A DNA stretch of 45,221 bases from CAINDI01 sp037127585. Lineage in GTDB: Bacteria > Verrucomicrobiota > Verrucomicrobiia > Palsa-1439. Location of the stretch: assembly GCA_037127585.1 (NCBI GenBank), contig JBAXYB010000014.1, positions 1-45,221 of the forward strand, given 5' to 3'. The position numbers were made by a program, and so were the translations under genes. How positions within the stretch are numbered: the first letter of the stretch is position 1; the number at the start of each line of letters is the position of its first letter. The notes beneath the pieces were generated by a model. It ran no database searches and was not told the DNA's origin. It was given only the letters and a program-made list of their open reading frames with translations. Below are positions 25,256 through 34,299 of the stretch, piece by piece.

Positions 25256-27006
25256 CCCGGCGTTCCAAACTGCAATTTACACAATCGCGCGTAGTGACCG
25301 GCTTGGGCCACCAATTGATCGTGCGTCCCGCGTTCGACGATGCGACCGTCGTTTAACACCAGCACCTGCGTCGCGCTGCGCACCGTGCTGAGCCGGTGGG
25401 CGACGACAAAGACCGTACGGTTTTGCCGGAGCCGATCCATCGCCTGCATCACGGCGGCTTCCGTCTCGGAATCCAACGCGGCGGTCGGTTCGTCGAGAAT
25501 CAAGATCGGGGAATTTTTCAGAAAGGCGCGCGCAATCGCCAGCCGTTGCCGCTGCCCCCCGGACAGCGTCGCGCCGCGCTCGCCAAGGACGGTGTCGTAA
25601 CCTTTTTCCAGTGGCCGAATGAACGCGTCGGCCTCGGCTTGTCGGGCCGCGGTGAGGATGTCGTCCCGGCTCGCGTCGGGGCGACCGTAGGCGATGTTGT
25701 CGGCAATGCTCGCCGAGAATAAGACCGGCTCCTGCGGCACGATGCTGATTTGTCGGCGGAGAGTCCGGTATTGAAACTCCCGCACGTCCTGGTCGTCGAC
25801 CAGGATGCGGCCCTGTTGTGGATCGTAAAACCGCAACAGCAGGCTCAACATCGTGCTCTTGCCCACGCCACTTGGTCCAACCAACGCCAGCATCTGGCCG
25901 GGCCGAACCGCAAAATCGATTTCCTTCAAGACCGGTTTGTCGGCGTTGTAACCAAAGGTGACGTTCTCGAACCGGACAACGCCGGTGCATTTCGTCAGTG
26001 GGCGGGCCGTCGGCGTGTCGCGGATGACCGGCTGGGTTTCCAAGATTTCAACGATCCGGCGAAACGGCGTCAGCGCGCTTTGAATGGCCGTCGCCAGTCC
26101 GCTTAATGAACTCATCGGCCCGTACAACATGCCGACGTAGCTGATGAACACGAGCAGTTCGCCGATGCTCAACCGCCCGGCCAAGACGCGTTGGCCGCCG
26201 ACCCAAATCATCGCCACCGTCCCGGTCGCCGTGATTAGCCCAATGACAAACGATGACATCACCTGCTCGCGCGTCATCCGCAAATTGGCGTCCACACTCT
26301 GTGCCGCGCCAACCCCGAACCGCCGGACCTCGTCCTCTTCCCGCGCAAACGCCTGGACGGTGCGAATGGCCGCGATGGATTCCTGGATAATGGCCGACAC
26401 GCGACTTTCCCGGTCGTGGTACTCGTTCGACACCGCCGCGATGCGCCGGTTGTAAAACTTGATACTCACCGCCAGCGCCGGTGCGACGAGTAACGCGAGC
26501 AACGTCAGCGTCACATCGAACTTCAACATCACCACCATCATCCCGACCAGCGTCACACCGGAGCCGATGAGTTGCACCACGCCGCCATTAAACAACGTCT
26601 GCACCGAAAACGTGTCCCACGTCACCCGGTACACCGAGTCCCCGACGGCGCGCGCGTCATGGAACACGAGCGAAAGTTTTTGGAGATGCTCGTACACGCG
26701 CAACCGGAGTTCGTGCGTCATCCGCAACCCCGCCCGCACGAGCATAACCGAACTCCATGTCGAAAGCCCCCCGCGCAATACGTGAATCGCCAACAACCCC
26801 GCGCACACCGCCAGTAACGCCGCCGCCTTGTCCGCCGGCAACCACGCCGGCAGCGGTTTCGTCCCGAGGATGCAGTCCACAATGATCTGCATCGGCCACG
26901 GCATGAGCAAGCTCGCCGCCACGCCGACGAGCATCAACACAATGCCCCCTGTCGCATCGCGCGCCTGCGACCGGATCAATGACCAAATGTGCGGCCAGAG
27001 TTTCAT
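25252..27006 (-). CDS. Type I ABC exporter (membrane and ATPase domains fused)
   Basis: 584 residues, MsbA-like length. Six membrane segments in about 1-310. The nucleotide-binding domain has Walker A GPSGVGKST, Q-loop VPQEP, signature LSGGQRQRLAIARAF, Walker B ILILDEPTAALD and H-loop VVAHRLSTV. It would work as a homodimer in the inner membrane exporting lipid, drug or peptide; the substrate is unknown. The start overlaps the pyrD end by 4 bp, so it belongs to the pyrD operon. Confidence 0.94.
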   Translation of the reverse strand: MKLWPHIWSLIRSQARDATGGIVLMLVGVAASLLMPWPMQIIVDCILGTKPLPAWLPADKAAALLAVCAGLLAIHVLRGGLSTWSSVMLVRAGLRMTHELRLRVYEHLQKLSLVFHDARAVGDSVYRVTWDTFSVQTLFNGGVVQLIGSGVTLVGMMVVMLKFDVTLTLLALLVAPALAVSIKFYNRRIAAVSNEYHDRESRVSAIIQESIAAIRTVQAFAREEDEVRRFGVGAAQSVDANLRMTREQVMSSFVIGLITATGTVAMIWVGGQRVLAGRLSIGELLVFISYVGMLYGPMSSLSGLATAIQSALTPFRRIVEILETQPVIRDTPTARPLTKCTGVVRFENVTFGYNADKPVLKEIDFAVRPGQMLALVGPSGVGKSTMLSLLLRFYDPQQGRILVDDQDVREFQYRTLRRQISIVPQEPVLFSASIADNIAYGRPDASRDDILTAARQAEADAFIRPLEKGYDTVLGERGATLSGGQRQRLAIARAFLKNSPILILDEPTAALDSETEAAVMQAMDRLRQNRTVFVVAHRLSTVRSATQVLVLNDGRIVERGTHDQLVAQAGHYARLCKLQFGTPG

Positions 27007-28037
27007 TCCGAGCCGATCGCCTCCGCGATATTGTTCAACCCGTCACGCTCCAAGAGTCGGAGCAACCCGCGATTGATCTTCGCCACCATTGCTGGGCCTT
27101 CGTAAATCAAGCCGGTCCACACTTCAACCAAACTCGCGCCCGCCCGGATCTTCTCATACGCATCTGCCGCGGTGTAAATGCCGCCAACACCAATGATCGG
27201 CAGCTTGCTGTGCGTCTGCCGGTAAATATGCCGGACACATTCCGTCGCGCGCTCGCGGAGAGGTTTGCCGGACAAGCCGCCTTCCGGCGGAACCGGATGA
27301 TCGATGGTCGTGTTCGTGGCGACAACGCCGGCCAGTTTATGTTTTTGAATAAGATCGAGCGCGTCGTCGAGTTGGTCGAACGTCAGGTCGGGCGCGAGTT
27401 TGAGCAGGACCGGCGCGGACGCGACGGAGCGCGTCCCTTCAAGCAAGTCATCGAGAAATTCCCGGTCTTGCAGTTTGCGGAGATTCGGCGTGTTCGGCGA
27501 ACTGACGTTGATGACGAAGAAATCAGCGCGCCCAGCAAAGGCGGCGATGGTCTTTGCGTAATCGGCCGGCGCGTCGGCTAATTCGACTGGCTTGAACTTA
27601 CCCACATTCACGCCGACCGGAATTCGGTACGGCGGATTCACTCGGGCAGCAATGCGTTCTGCGCCATCGTTGTTGAAGCCCATCCGGTTGATCAGCGCCT
27701 GCTGCTCCGGCAAGCGAAATACCCGGGGCACCGGGTTGCCGGGTTGCGGGCGGGAAGTCACGCTGCCGATTTCGACAAAGCCAAAACCCATGGCCGGCCA
27801 GAATTCCAAACCGAGCGCGTTCTTGTCGTAACCGGCGCCGAGTCCGACCGGGTTCGGAAACTCCAAGGTGAACACGGTTTGCTGCAACCGCCGGTCTTGG
27901 ACGCAGAACAATGTCTCGCACGTGTCGCGCACGATCCGGCTGCGACCGAATCGCTGCGCGTAGTGCAACGCGCGTTCATGCGCGGCCTCGGGATCGAGTT
28001 GAAATAGCGCGGGTCGCAGGAGCGCTTTGTAAAACAT
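27003..28037 (-). CDS. pyrD: Dihydroorotate dehydrogenase (quinone), class 2
   Basis: 344 residues from ATG 28037; a TTG three codons upstream is possible. It oxidises dihydroorotate to orotate, passing electrons to quinone, in pyrimidine synthesis. Class 2 marks: an N-terminal membrane-associating helix (FYKALLRPALFQLDPE AAH), NPVGLGAGYDKNA, GFGFVEIGSVT, NRMGFNNDGA, NVSSPNTPNLRKLQ with the catalytic Ser, and the FMN-phosphate site IIGVGGIYTAADAYEKI. Other pyrimidine genes here are upp and carB, none adjacent. Its start region overlaps the leader of the divergent TPR gene. Confidence 0.95.
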   Translation of the reverse strand: MFYKALLRPALFQLDPEAAHERALHYAQRFGRSRIVRDTCETLFCVQDRRLQQTVFTLEFPNPVGLGAGYDKNALGLEFWPAMGFGFVEIGSVTSRPQPGNPVPRVFRLPEQQALINRMGFNNDGAERIAARVNPPYRIPVGVNVGKFKPVELADAPADYAKTIAAFAGRADFFVINVSSPNTPNLRKLQDREFLDDLLEGTRSVASAPVLLKLAPDLTFDQLDDALDLIQKHKLAGVVATNTTIDHPVPPEGGLSGKPLRERATECVRHIYRQTHSKLPIIGVGGIYTAADAYEKIRAGASLVEVWTGLIYEGPAMVAKINRGLLRLLERDGLNNIAEAIGSE

Positions 28038-28104
28038 GCCAGTCAAGATGACAAATTGGGCGTTGCGTGACGATATATTTGTGCCAGTGTATCAACAGGT
28101 GCAG

Positions 28105-28620
28105 ATGAATCACGAAGTTCAAAAACATGTGGAGTACGCGTCGGGCTACCTCGATCTGAAAATGTTCGAGGAAGCGTTGCGCGAAGCGGATGTGGCGTTG
28201 CAGCTCGCACCGGCCGACGAACGCGCGCTGGCGATCAAGTCGGCCATCTTGTGGGAGCAGAACCGGCTCAGCGAAGTCGAGCCGTATATGGCCCAGCTCG
28301 CGGCGATGAACCCGCGCAACTCCGGTCTCTGGATTAATCTCGCCTACGTTCGCCGCCGCACGCAATCGCTCGATGCCGCCGTCGCGACGTTGCAGCACGC
28401 GTTTGACGCGAACCCCCAAGACGCGCTCGCGCATTTCAATATGGCGTGTTACCGGGCGATGCAGCAGCGGTCATCCGAAGCGCTGACGATGTTGCGCCAC
28501 GCGCTCCAGCTCGACCCGAAACTGCGGTTACTCGCGAAAGCCGAGCAGGACTTCGACGCGCTCCGCGACTTGCCGGAGTTTAAGGAATTACTGACCGACA
28601 ATGGTCATTCCAAGTTGTAG
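28105..28620 (+). CDS. Tetratricopeptide-repeat protein
   Basis: 171 residues from ATG 28105; an in-frame ATG at 28036 would overlap the pyrD start and is less likely. Three or four TPR-like helix pairs are seen (YASGYLDLKMFEEALREADV; AILWEQNRLSEVEPYM; NLAYVRRRTQSLDAAVATLQ; NMACYRAMQQRSSEALTML), each followed by a Pro-containing turn. No signal peptide, so cytoplasmic scaffold. Ends 5 bp from the convergent dapF homologue. Confidence 0.85.
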   Translation: MNHEVQKHVEYASGYLDLKMFEEALREADVALQLAPADERALAIKSAILWEQNRLSEVEPYMAQLAAMNPRNSGLWINLAYVRRRTQSLDAAVATLQHAFDANPQDALAHFNMACYRAMQQRSSEALTMLRHALQLDPKLRLLAKAEQDFDALRDLPEFKELLTDNGHSKL

Positions 28621-28625
28621 GCCGG

Positions 28626-29421
28626 TTACAGTGGCAGATTCAGCCGGCGCTTTAAATCCGCACTGAAGTTGCCGGTACAGATTTCTTCGACGGGACCGGT
28701 CATCACAAGATCGAGTTGTCGGCTGAGTTCAATGGTGAGATTTCCGCCCTCCATCTGCACCGTCACGTGACCATCGACCAAGCCCTTGTCGAACGCGGCC
28801 GTCGCGACGGCGCACGAACTCGAACCACTCGCCAACGTGTGCCCGGCGCCACGCTCCCAGATCCAGGCGCGGACGTTTGCGCGGTCGAGCACTTGCGCGA
28901 ACTGAACGTTCGTGCGGTTCGGGAAAGCCGGATGGTTTTCGATGAGCGGCCCGAGCTTGAACAAGTCCACCGCCTTCAAGTCCGGCACGATGGTCACGCA
29001 GTGTGGGTTGCCGACCGAGAGCGACGTGATGTTCAGCGTCTGGCCGGCGACTTCCAATTTCGTGAGTTGCCGGTCGATGACCGCGCGGCCCATCTCGACG
29101 CGGATACCGGTCTCGAGAAGCTGGACTTTGACGATCCCGCCCAACGTATGCACAGTGAAATCCCGTTTCGTCGTGTACCCGTGGTCGTATAAAAACTTTG
29201 CGAAGATCCGCAACCCGTTACCAGATTTCTCGGCTTCGCTGCCGTCGGGATTCAGGATGCGCACGGCAAAATCCGCGCCGGCATTCTTGCTCACAAGCAG
29301 AATACCGTCCGAACCGACACCGAGATTACGATGGCAAATCAGGCGGATGCGGTCAGGCGTCAACTCATACGCCACGTCCATAACGAGGTAATCGTTGCCG
29401 AGTCCGTGCGAACGAACAAAA

Positions 29422-29432
<11 letters not shown>
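28626..29432 (-). CDS. Diaminopimelate epimerase-family protein with both catalytic cysteines replaced by serine
   Basis: 268 residues, full length for DapF, with two mirror-image halves. Known DapF enzymes use two Cys as acid and base, in xCGNGxR and GAGETxACG motifs. Here they read NPDGSEAEKSGNGLR (Ser70) and ERGAGHTLASGSSSCA (Ser202; Glu also changed to His198). The second, non-catalytic Cys (Cys207) is kept. Related non-canonical sequences are annotated as DapF elsewhere, as far as I know without proof of activity. It may be a different isomerase, or a DapF with altered chemistry. It overlaps the carB C-terminal ORF by 11 bp and is co-transcribed with it. Confidence 0.85.
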
Positions 29433-31218
<1,786 letters not shown>

Positions 31219-31227
31219 CGCGCGGCG

Positions 31228-31256
31228 ACCTTACCGAAGGCCGGCAACTTTGACAA
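31228..31256 (-). promoter_or_regulatory. Promoter of the carB C-terminal ORF
   Basis: Minus strand: TTGTCA (31256-31251), 17-bp spacer, TAAGGT (31233-31228), 9 nt to the ATG at 31218. No Shine-Dalgarno. This shows the second half of carB has its own expression signal. Confidence 0.6.
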
Positions 31257-31347
31257 GCGGGAGGTGTTTCGCCTTGAGCCACGGTGCATTTTCTGCGATG
31301 GTGCAAGTGCGGTTCGCAGAAAAGCCACACATTCAAGGAGACGTAGT

Positions 31348-31782
31348 ATGGAAAACTCAGCCACCCCCCAATCAGTCATTGCTGCCGACGTCGAAATCAC
31401 CGGCACCATCAAGAGCACCGGCTCCGTCCGCATCGACGGTAAACTGGACGGAGAACTCAACTGCACCGGCGACGCCATCATCGGCAAATCCGCCGTGATC
31501 AAAGGCAATCTGGCCGTCAACACCGCGACCATCGAAGGCACGATCAACGGCAACGTCACCGCCAAGGATCGCATCGAGATGAAGTCCTCAGCCCGGGTCA
31601 CCGGCGACATCCGCGCCAAACGGCTCAGCGTCGAAGACGGCGTCACGTTCATTGGCCGGTCGGAAGTCAATCCGTCCGGTGTTCCGGCCGCGGCTTCGCC
31701 GATTGCCGGCGCACCCGTGGTCGATGATAGCGATGCTGATAAAGCCGACGCCGCATCCGCCCGACAATTCGTGCGGCGATAA
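31348..31782 (+). CDS. Bactofilin
   Basis: 144 residues from ATG 31348, with AAGGAG 7 nt upstream. The core (about 8-110) is a beta-helix of short repeats: VIAADVEITGTIKSTGSVRI, DGKLDGELNCTGDAIIGKSA, VIKGNLAVNTATIEGTINGN, VTAKDRIEMKSSARVTGDI. That is the DUF583 bactofilin fold, which self-assembles into cytoskeletal filaments. The tail is Ala/Pro/Asp-rich. A possible promoter is TTGAGC, 17 bp, GATGGT starting near 31274. It lies between the two carB halves, on the opposite strand. Confidence 0.92.
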   Translation: MENSATPQSVIAADVEITGTIKSTGSVRIDGKLDGELNCTGDAIIGKSAVIKGNLAVNTATIEGTINGNVTAKDRIEMKSSARVTGDIRAKRLSVEDGVTFIGRSEVNPSGVPAAASPIAGAPVVDDSDADKADAASARQFVRR

Positions 31783-31790
31783 TTCAAAAC

Positions 31791-31838
31791 CTGTAGCCGA
31801 AGCGTAAGCTTCGGCCGCGGCTCACGCCGCAGCTACAG
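31791..31838. repeat. Composite palindrome: two hairpins in a CTGTAGC/GCTACAG outer stem
   Basis: Outer arms CTGTAGC (31791-31797) and GCTACAG (31832-31838). Left hairpin CCGAAGC (31797-31803) with GCTTCGG (31808-31814); right hairpin GCGGC (31817-31821) with GCCGC (31826-31830). It fills the gap between the two bactofilin genes. The outer arm TGTAGC/GCTACA recurs at 37500-37563. Confidence 0.7.
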
Positions 31839-31847
31839 AAAGAACGG

Positions 31848-32516
31848 GTGTCCAAGTCACGCAAAGTCGACGTCGTTGACAGCTACGCCACGATCAAGGC
31901 CGTGGCGCGAGCTGCGGATGCCCATCCCGCGCCACCGCCCGCCGAACTGCGCGCCCCCGGCGCCGGCACGACCGCACTCCCGCCAAAGAAACTCATCGAG
32001 TGTTTCGAGTGCGGCTTCAAATTCCAACTTCACGGTCGGGCCGCGAATACGACCTGCAACAAATGCCGGGCCGTCCTCGACCTCACCGATCACATCGTCG
32101 ATCAACGGTGGACTGGCACCATCAAAACCGGCGGAATGGTCCGCGTCCTCCCGAATGGTGTCGTCGAATCCGGCACGATTATCGCGAATGACATGGTTCT
32201 GGAAGGTGTGATCGAGTCCGGCAATGTCCGGTTGATGCGCCGGCTCGAAGTGCGCCGCGGGTGCCGGTTTTCGGAGAAACATACAAAGGCCACCGATCTG
32301 CTCGTGGCCGACGGCGCAACCATCGTGCTCACTGAACCAGCTGAATATCGGGACGTCGAGTTAGTCGGCGCGCTCCGTGCCTCGCTCAAGGCGACCGGCA
32401 CCGTGACCATCCACGCCAACGGTTTTTTTGCAGGCCACCTGCAGACCGCGCATTTGACTGTCGAAGAAGGCGGCGGACTTTCTGCCGACGTGCAAGTTGA
32501 TCTGGTATCTCCGTAG
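31848..32516 (+). CDS. Bactofilin-like protein with an N-terminal zinc ribbon
   Basis: 222 residues from GTG 31848; no clear Shine-Dalgarno. After a Pro/Ala-rich leader, CFECGFKFQLHGRAANTTC (about 52-70) and CNKC give two CxxC knuckles about 18 residues apart, a zinc-ribbon arrangement. The rest (about 85-222) is bactofilin-like beta-helix (GTIKTGGMVRVLPNGVVESG; VEEGGGLSADVQVDL). A metal-binding head on a filament-forming core suggests a connector that binds a partner. The stop codon TAG (32514-32516) lies in the left arm of the palindrome at 32513. Confidence 0.85.
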   Translation: MSKSRKVDVVDSYATIKAVARAADAHPAPPPAELRAPGAGTTALPPKKLIECFECGFKFQLHGRAANTTCNKCRAVLDLTDHIVDQRWTGTIKTGGMVRVLPNGVVESGTIIANDMVLEGVIESGNVRLMRRLEVRRGCRFSEKHTKATDLLVADGATIVLTEPAEYRDVELVGALRASLKATGTVTIHANGFFAGHLQTAHLTVEEGGGLSADVQVDLVSP

Positions 32517-32594
32517 GAGGGGCATTCTTGCCCCGATCTGCCTTCGTCTGACTTTGGCGGGACAGGCCGGTCGCGACAGGAATGTCGCTCCTAC
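32513..32594. repeat. Composite palindrome that supplies stop codons to both flanking genes
   Basis: Outer arms GTAGGAG (32513-32519) and CTCCTAC (32588-32594). Left hairpin GGGGCA with TGCCCC (32519-32534); right hairpin GCGACA with TGTCGC (32573-32588). The TAG of the zinc-ribbon bactofilin (plus strand) lies in the left arm, and the TAG ending the M55 fragment (minus strand, 32593-32591) lies in the right arm. Same two-hairpin design as at 31791, 19997 and 37500. Confidence 0.7.
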
Positions 32595-32719
32595 AAACTG
32601 CACCGCACATTGACCAACCGGCGCGCGGTCTCGTAATACCGGCCCGTCGGGTAAAGCCAATCGCTGCCGTTGATGACGCCGGCCACGCCTTCGAGGTCGG
32701 TCATGAGGAAAAGATTCAT
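32591..32719 (-). pseudogene. N-terminal fragment of an M55-type D-aminopeptidase (DppA-like)
   Basis: A 42-codon minus-strand frame from ATG 32719. NLFLMTDLEGVAGVINGSDW is the start of M55 D-aminopeptidases (typically MKIFISADMEGIAGV, with metal ligands Asp and Glu), and YETARRLV also fits. The frame then stops at the TAG supplied by the palindrome arm. The remaining ~230 residues of such an enzyme are absent. It lies just downstream of the carB N-terminal ORF. Confidence 0.65.
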
Positions 32720-32735
32720 ACCAGCGGTGCCGGAA

Positions 32736-34202
32736 TCACACCAAGGCTTCCAAACTTCCGGCCTTCACCAGCTCGTCCTCCATGTCGATAATCTCTTTGA
32801 TGTTCTGGAGAAACCACGGGTCGATGTTGGTGAGACGGTGGATGTCTTGGAGAGTGAAGCCGGCACGGAAGGCGTGGCGGATGTAGAAGATGCGTTCGGC
32901 GCAGGGAGTAATCAGTTTGCGTTCGATTTCTTCGCGGGGACGGAGCGTGCGGTCGCCACCCCATTTACCACCGTAGAGGCCGGTCGCGCCGATTTCGAGG
33001 CCGCGCAACGCCTTTTGGAAACTCTCCTTGAACGTGCGGCCGATGGCCATGACTTCGCCGACGCTTTTCATTTGCGTGGTCAACGTCGGGTCGGCTTGCG
33101 GGAATTTCTCGAAGGCGAACCGGGGGATCTTGGTGACGACGTAGTCAATCGACGGTTCGAAACTGGCCGGGGTGGTGCGGGTGATGTCGTTGGGGATTTC
33201 GTCGAGCGTGTAGCCGATGGCGAGTTTGGCGGCGATCTTGGCGATGGGGAAGCCGGTCGCCTTCGACGCGAGCGCGCTGCTGCGGCTGACACGCGGGTTC
33301 ATTTCGATGACGACCATCCGGCCATTCGCGGGATTGACACCGAACTGGATGTTCGAGCCGCCGGTCTCGACGCCGATCTCGCGGATGCAGGCGAAGCTGG
33401 CATCGCGCATGATCTGCCATTCTTTGTCGGTGAGCGTCTGGATCGGCGCGACCGTAATCGAGTCACCGGTATGAACGCCCATCGGGTCGAGGTTTTCGAT
33501 GGAGCAGACGATGACGCAGTTGTCGGCTTTGTCGCGCATCACTTCTGTCTCGTATTCCTTCCAGCCGATGAGCGATTCTTCGACGAGAATCTCGGTGACC
33601 GGCGACGCTTCGAGGCCGTTCTGGGCCATCCGTTCGAACTCTTCCCGGTTGTACGCGATACCGCCGCCGGTGCCGCCGAGGGTGTAGGCGGGGCGGATGA
33701 TGACCGGGAACCTGCCGATCATCTTCGTGATCTCGCGGGCTTCGTCGAGCGTGTGGGCGACGCCGCTCGTCGGCAAATCGAGGCCGATCTTCAGCATGCA
33801 CTCTTTGAATTTTAACCGGTCTTCGCCCTTCTCAATCGCCTCCGCCTTCGCGCCGATCATCTCGACGCCGTGTTTCTGGAGGATACCGGCGCGCCAGAGA
33901 TTCATCGCGGCATTGAGGCCGGTCTGGCCGCCGAGCGTGGGCAACAACGCGTCGGGCTTTTCGCGCTCGATGATCTTCTCGATAACCTCGGTGGTGATCG
34001 GTTCGATGTACGTGCCGTCCGCAAACTCGGGATCGGTCATGATCGTGGCCGGGTTCGAGTTCACGAGGACGACTTTGTAGCCTTCTTCCCGGAGCGCCTT
34101 GCACGCCTGCGTGCCGGAGTAGTCGAATTCGCAGGCTTGGCCGATGACGATGGGGCCGGAGCCGATGATGAGAATCTTGTGGAGGTCGGTACGTTTTGGC
34201 AT
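32736..34202 (-). CDS. carB: Carbamoyl-phosphate synthase large subunit, N-terminal half (split carB)
   Basis: 488 residues. It holds the first synthetase unit, which phosphorylates bicarbonate: KILIIGSGPIVIGQACEFDY, LVNSNPATIMTDPE, PTLGGQTGLN, IIRPAYTLGGTGGGIA, VIEMNPRVSRSSALASKATG. It ends in the oligomerisation domain (NIDPWFLQNIKEII). In E. coli CarB the same helix leads straight into the segment that opens the other ORF at 31218, so little or nothing is lost. Both halves keep all family motifs, so an active two-chain enzyme is likely. Split carB genes are known in some archaea and in Aquifex. carA, for the glutaminase subunit, is not in the window. Confidence 0.95.
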   Translation of the reverse strand: MPKRTDLHKILIIGSGPIVIGQACEFDYSGTQACKALREEGYKVVLVNSNPATIMTDPEFADGTYIEPITTEVIEKIIEREKPDALLPTLGGQTGLNAAMNLWRAGILQKHGVEMIGAKAEAIEKGEDRLKFKECMLKIGLDLPTSGVAHTLDEAREITKMIGRFPVIIRPAYTLGGTGGGIAYNREEFERMAQNGLEASPVTEILVEESLIGWKEYETEVMRDKADNCVIVCSIENLDPMGVHTGDSITVAPIQTLTDKEWQIMRDASFACIREIGVETGGSNIQFGVNPANGRMVVIEMNPRVSRSSALASKATGFPIAKIAAKLAIGYTLDEIPNDITRTTPASFEPSIDYVVTKIPRFAFEKFPQADPTLTTQMKSVGEVMAIGRTFKESFQKALRGLEIGATGLYGGKWGGDRTLRPREEIERKLITPCAERIFYIRHAFRAGFTLQDIHRLTNIDPWFLQNIKEIIDMEDELVKAGSLEALV

Positions 34203-34216
34203 GGTGTTGAGAGGCG

Positions 34217-34245
34217 ACGTTACGGGAGACGCGCCCGCCGTTCAA
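34217..34245 (-). promoter_or_regulatory. Promoter of the carB N-terminal ORF
   Basis: Minus strand: TTGAAC (34245-34240), 17-bp spacer, TAACGT (34222-34217), 14 nt to the ATG at 34202. A leader of about 7 nt is predicted, too short for a Shine-Dalgarno. Confidence 0.55.
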
Positions 34246-34299
34246 TCCAGTTTTTTGGGAACTATTCGCCAGTCACCGTGTCGCACTCAGGAGAACACC

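Noticed and set aside
32670..33815. A 381-codon plus-strand frame over the carB N-terminal half
   Set aside because: Asp/Glu/Gly/Arg-rich shadow of CarB codons, without any family motif.
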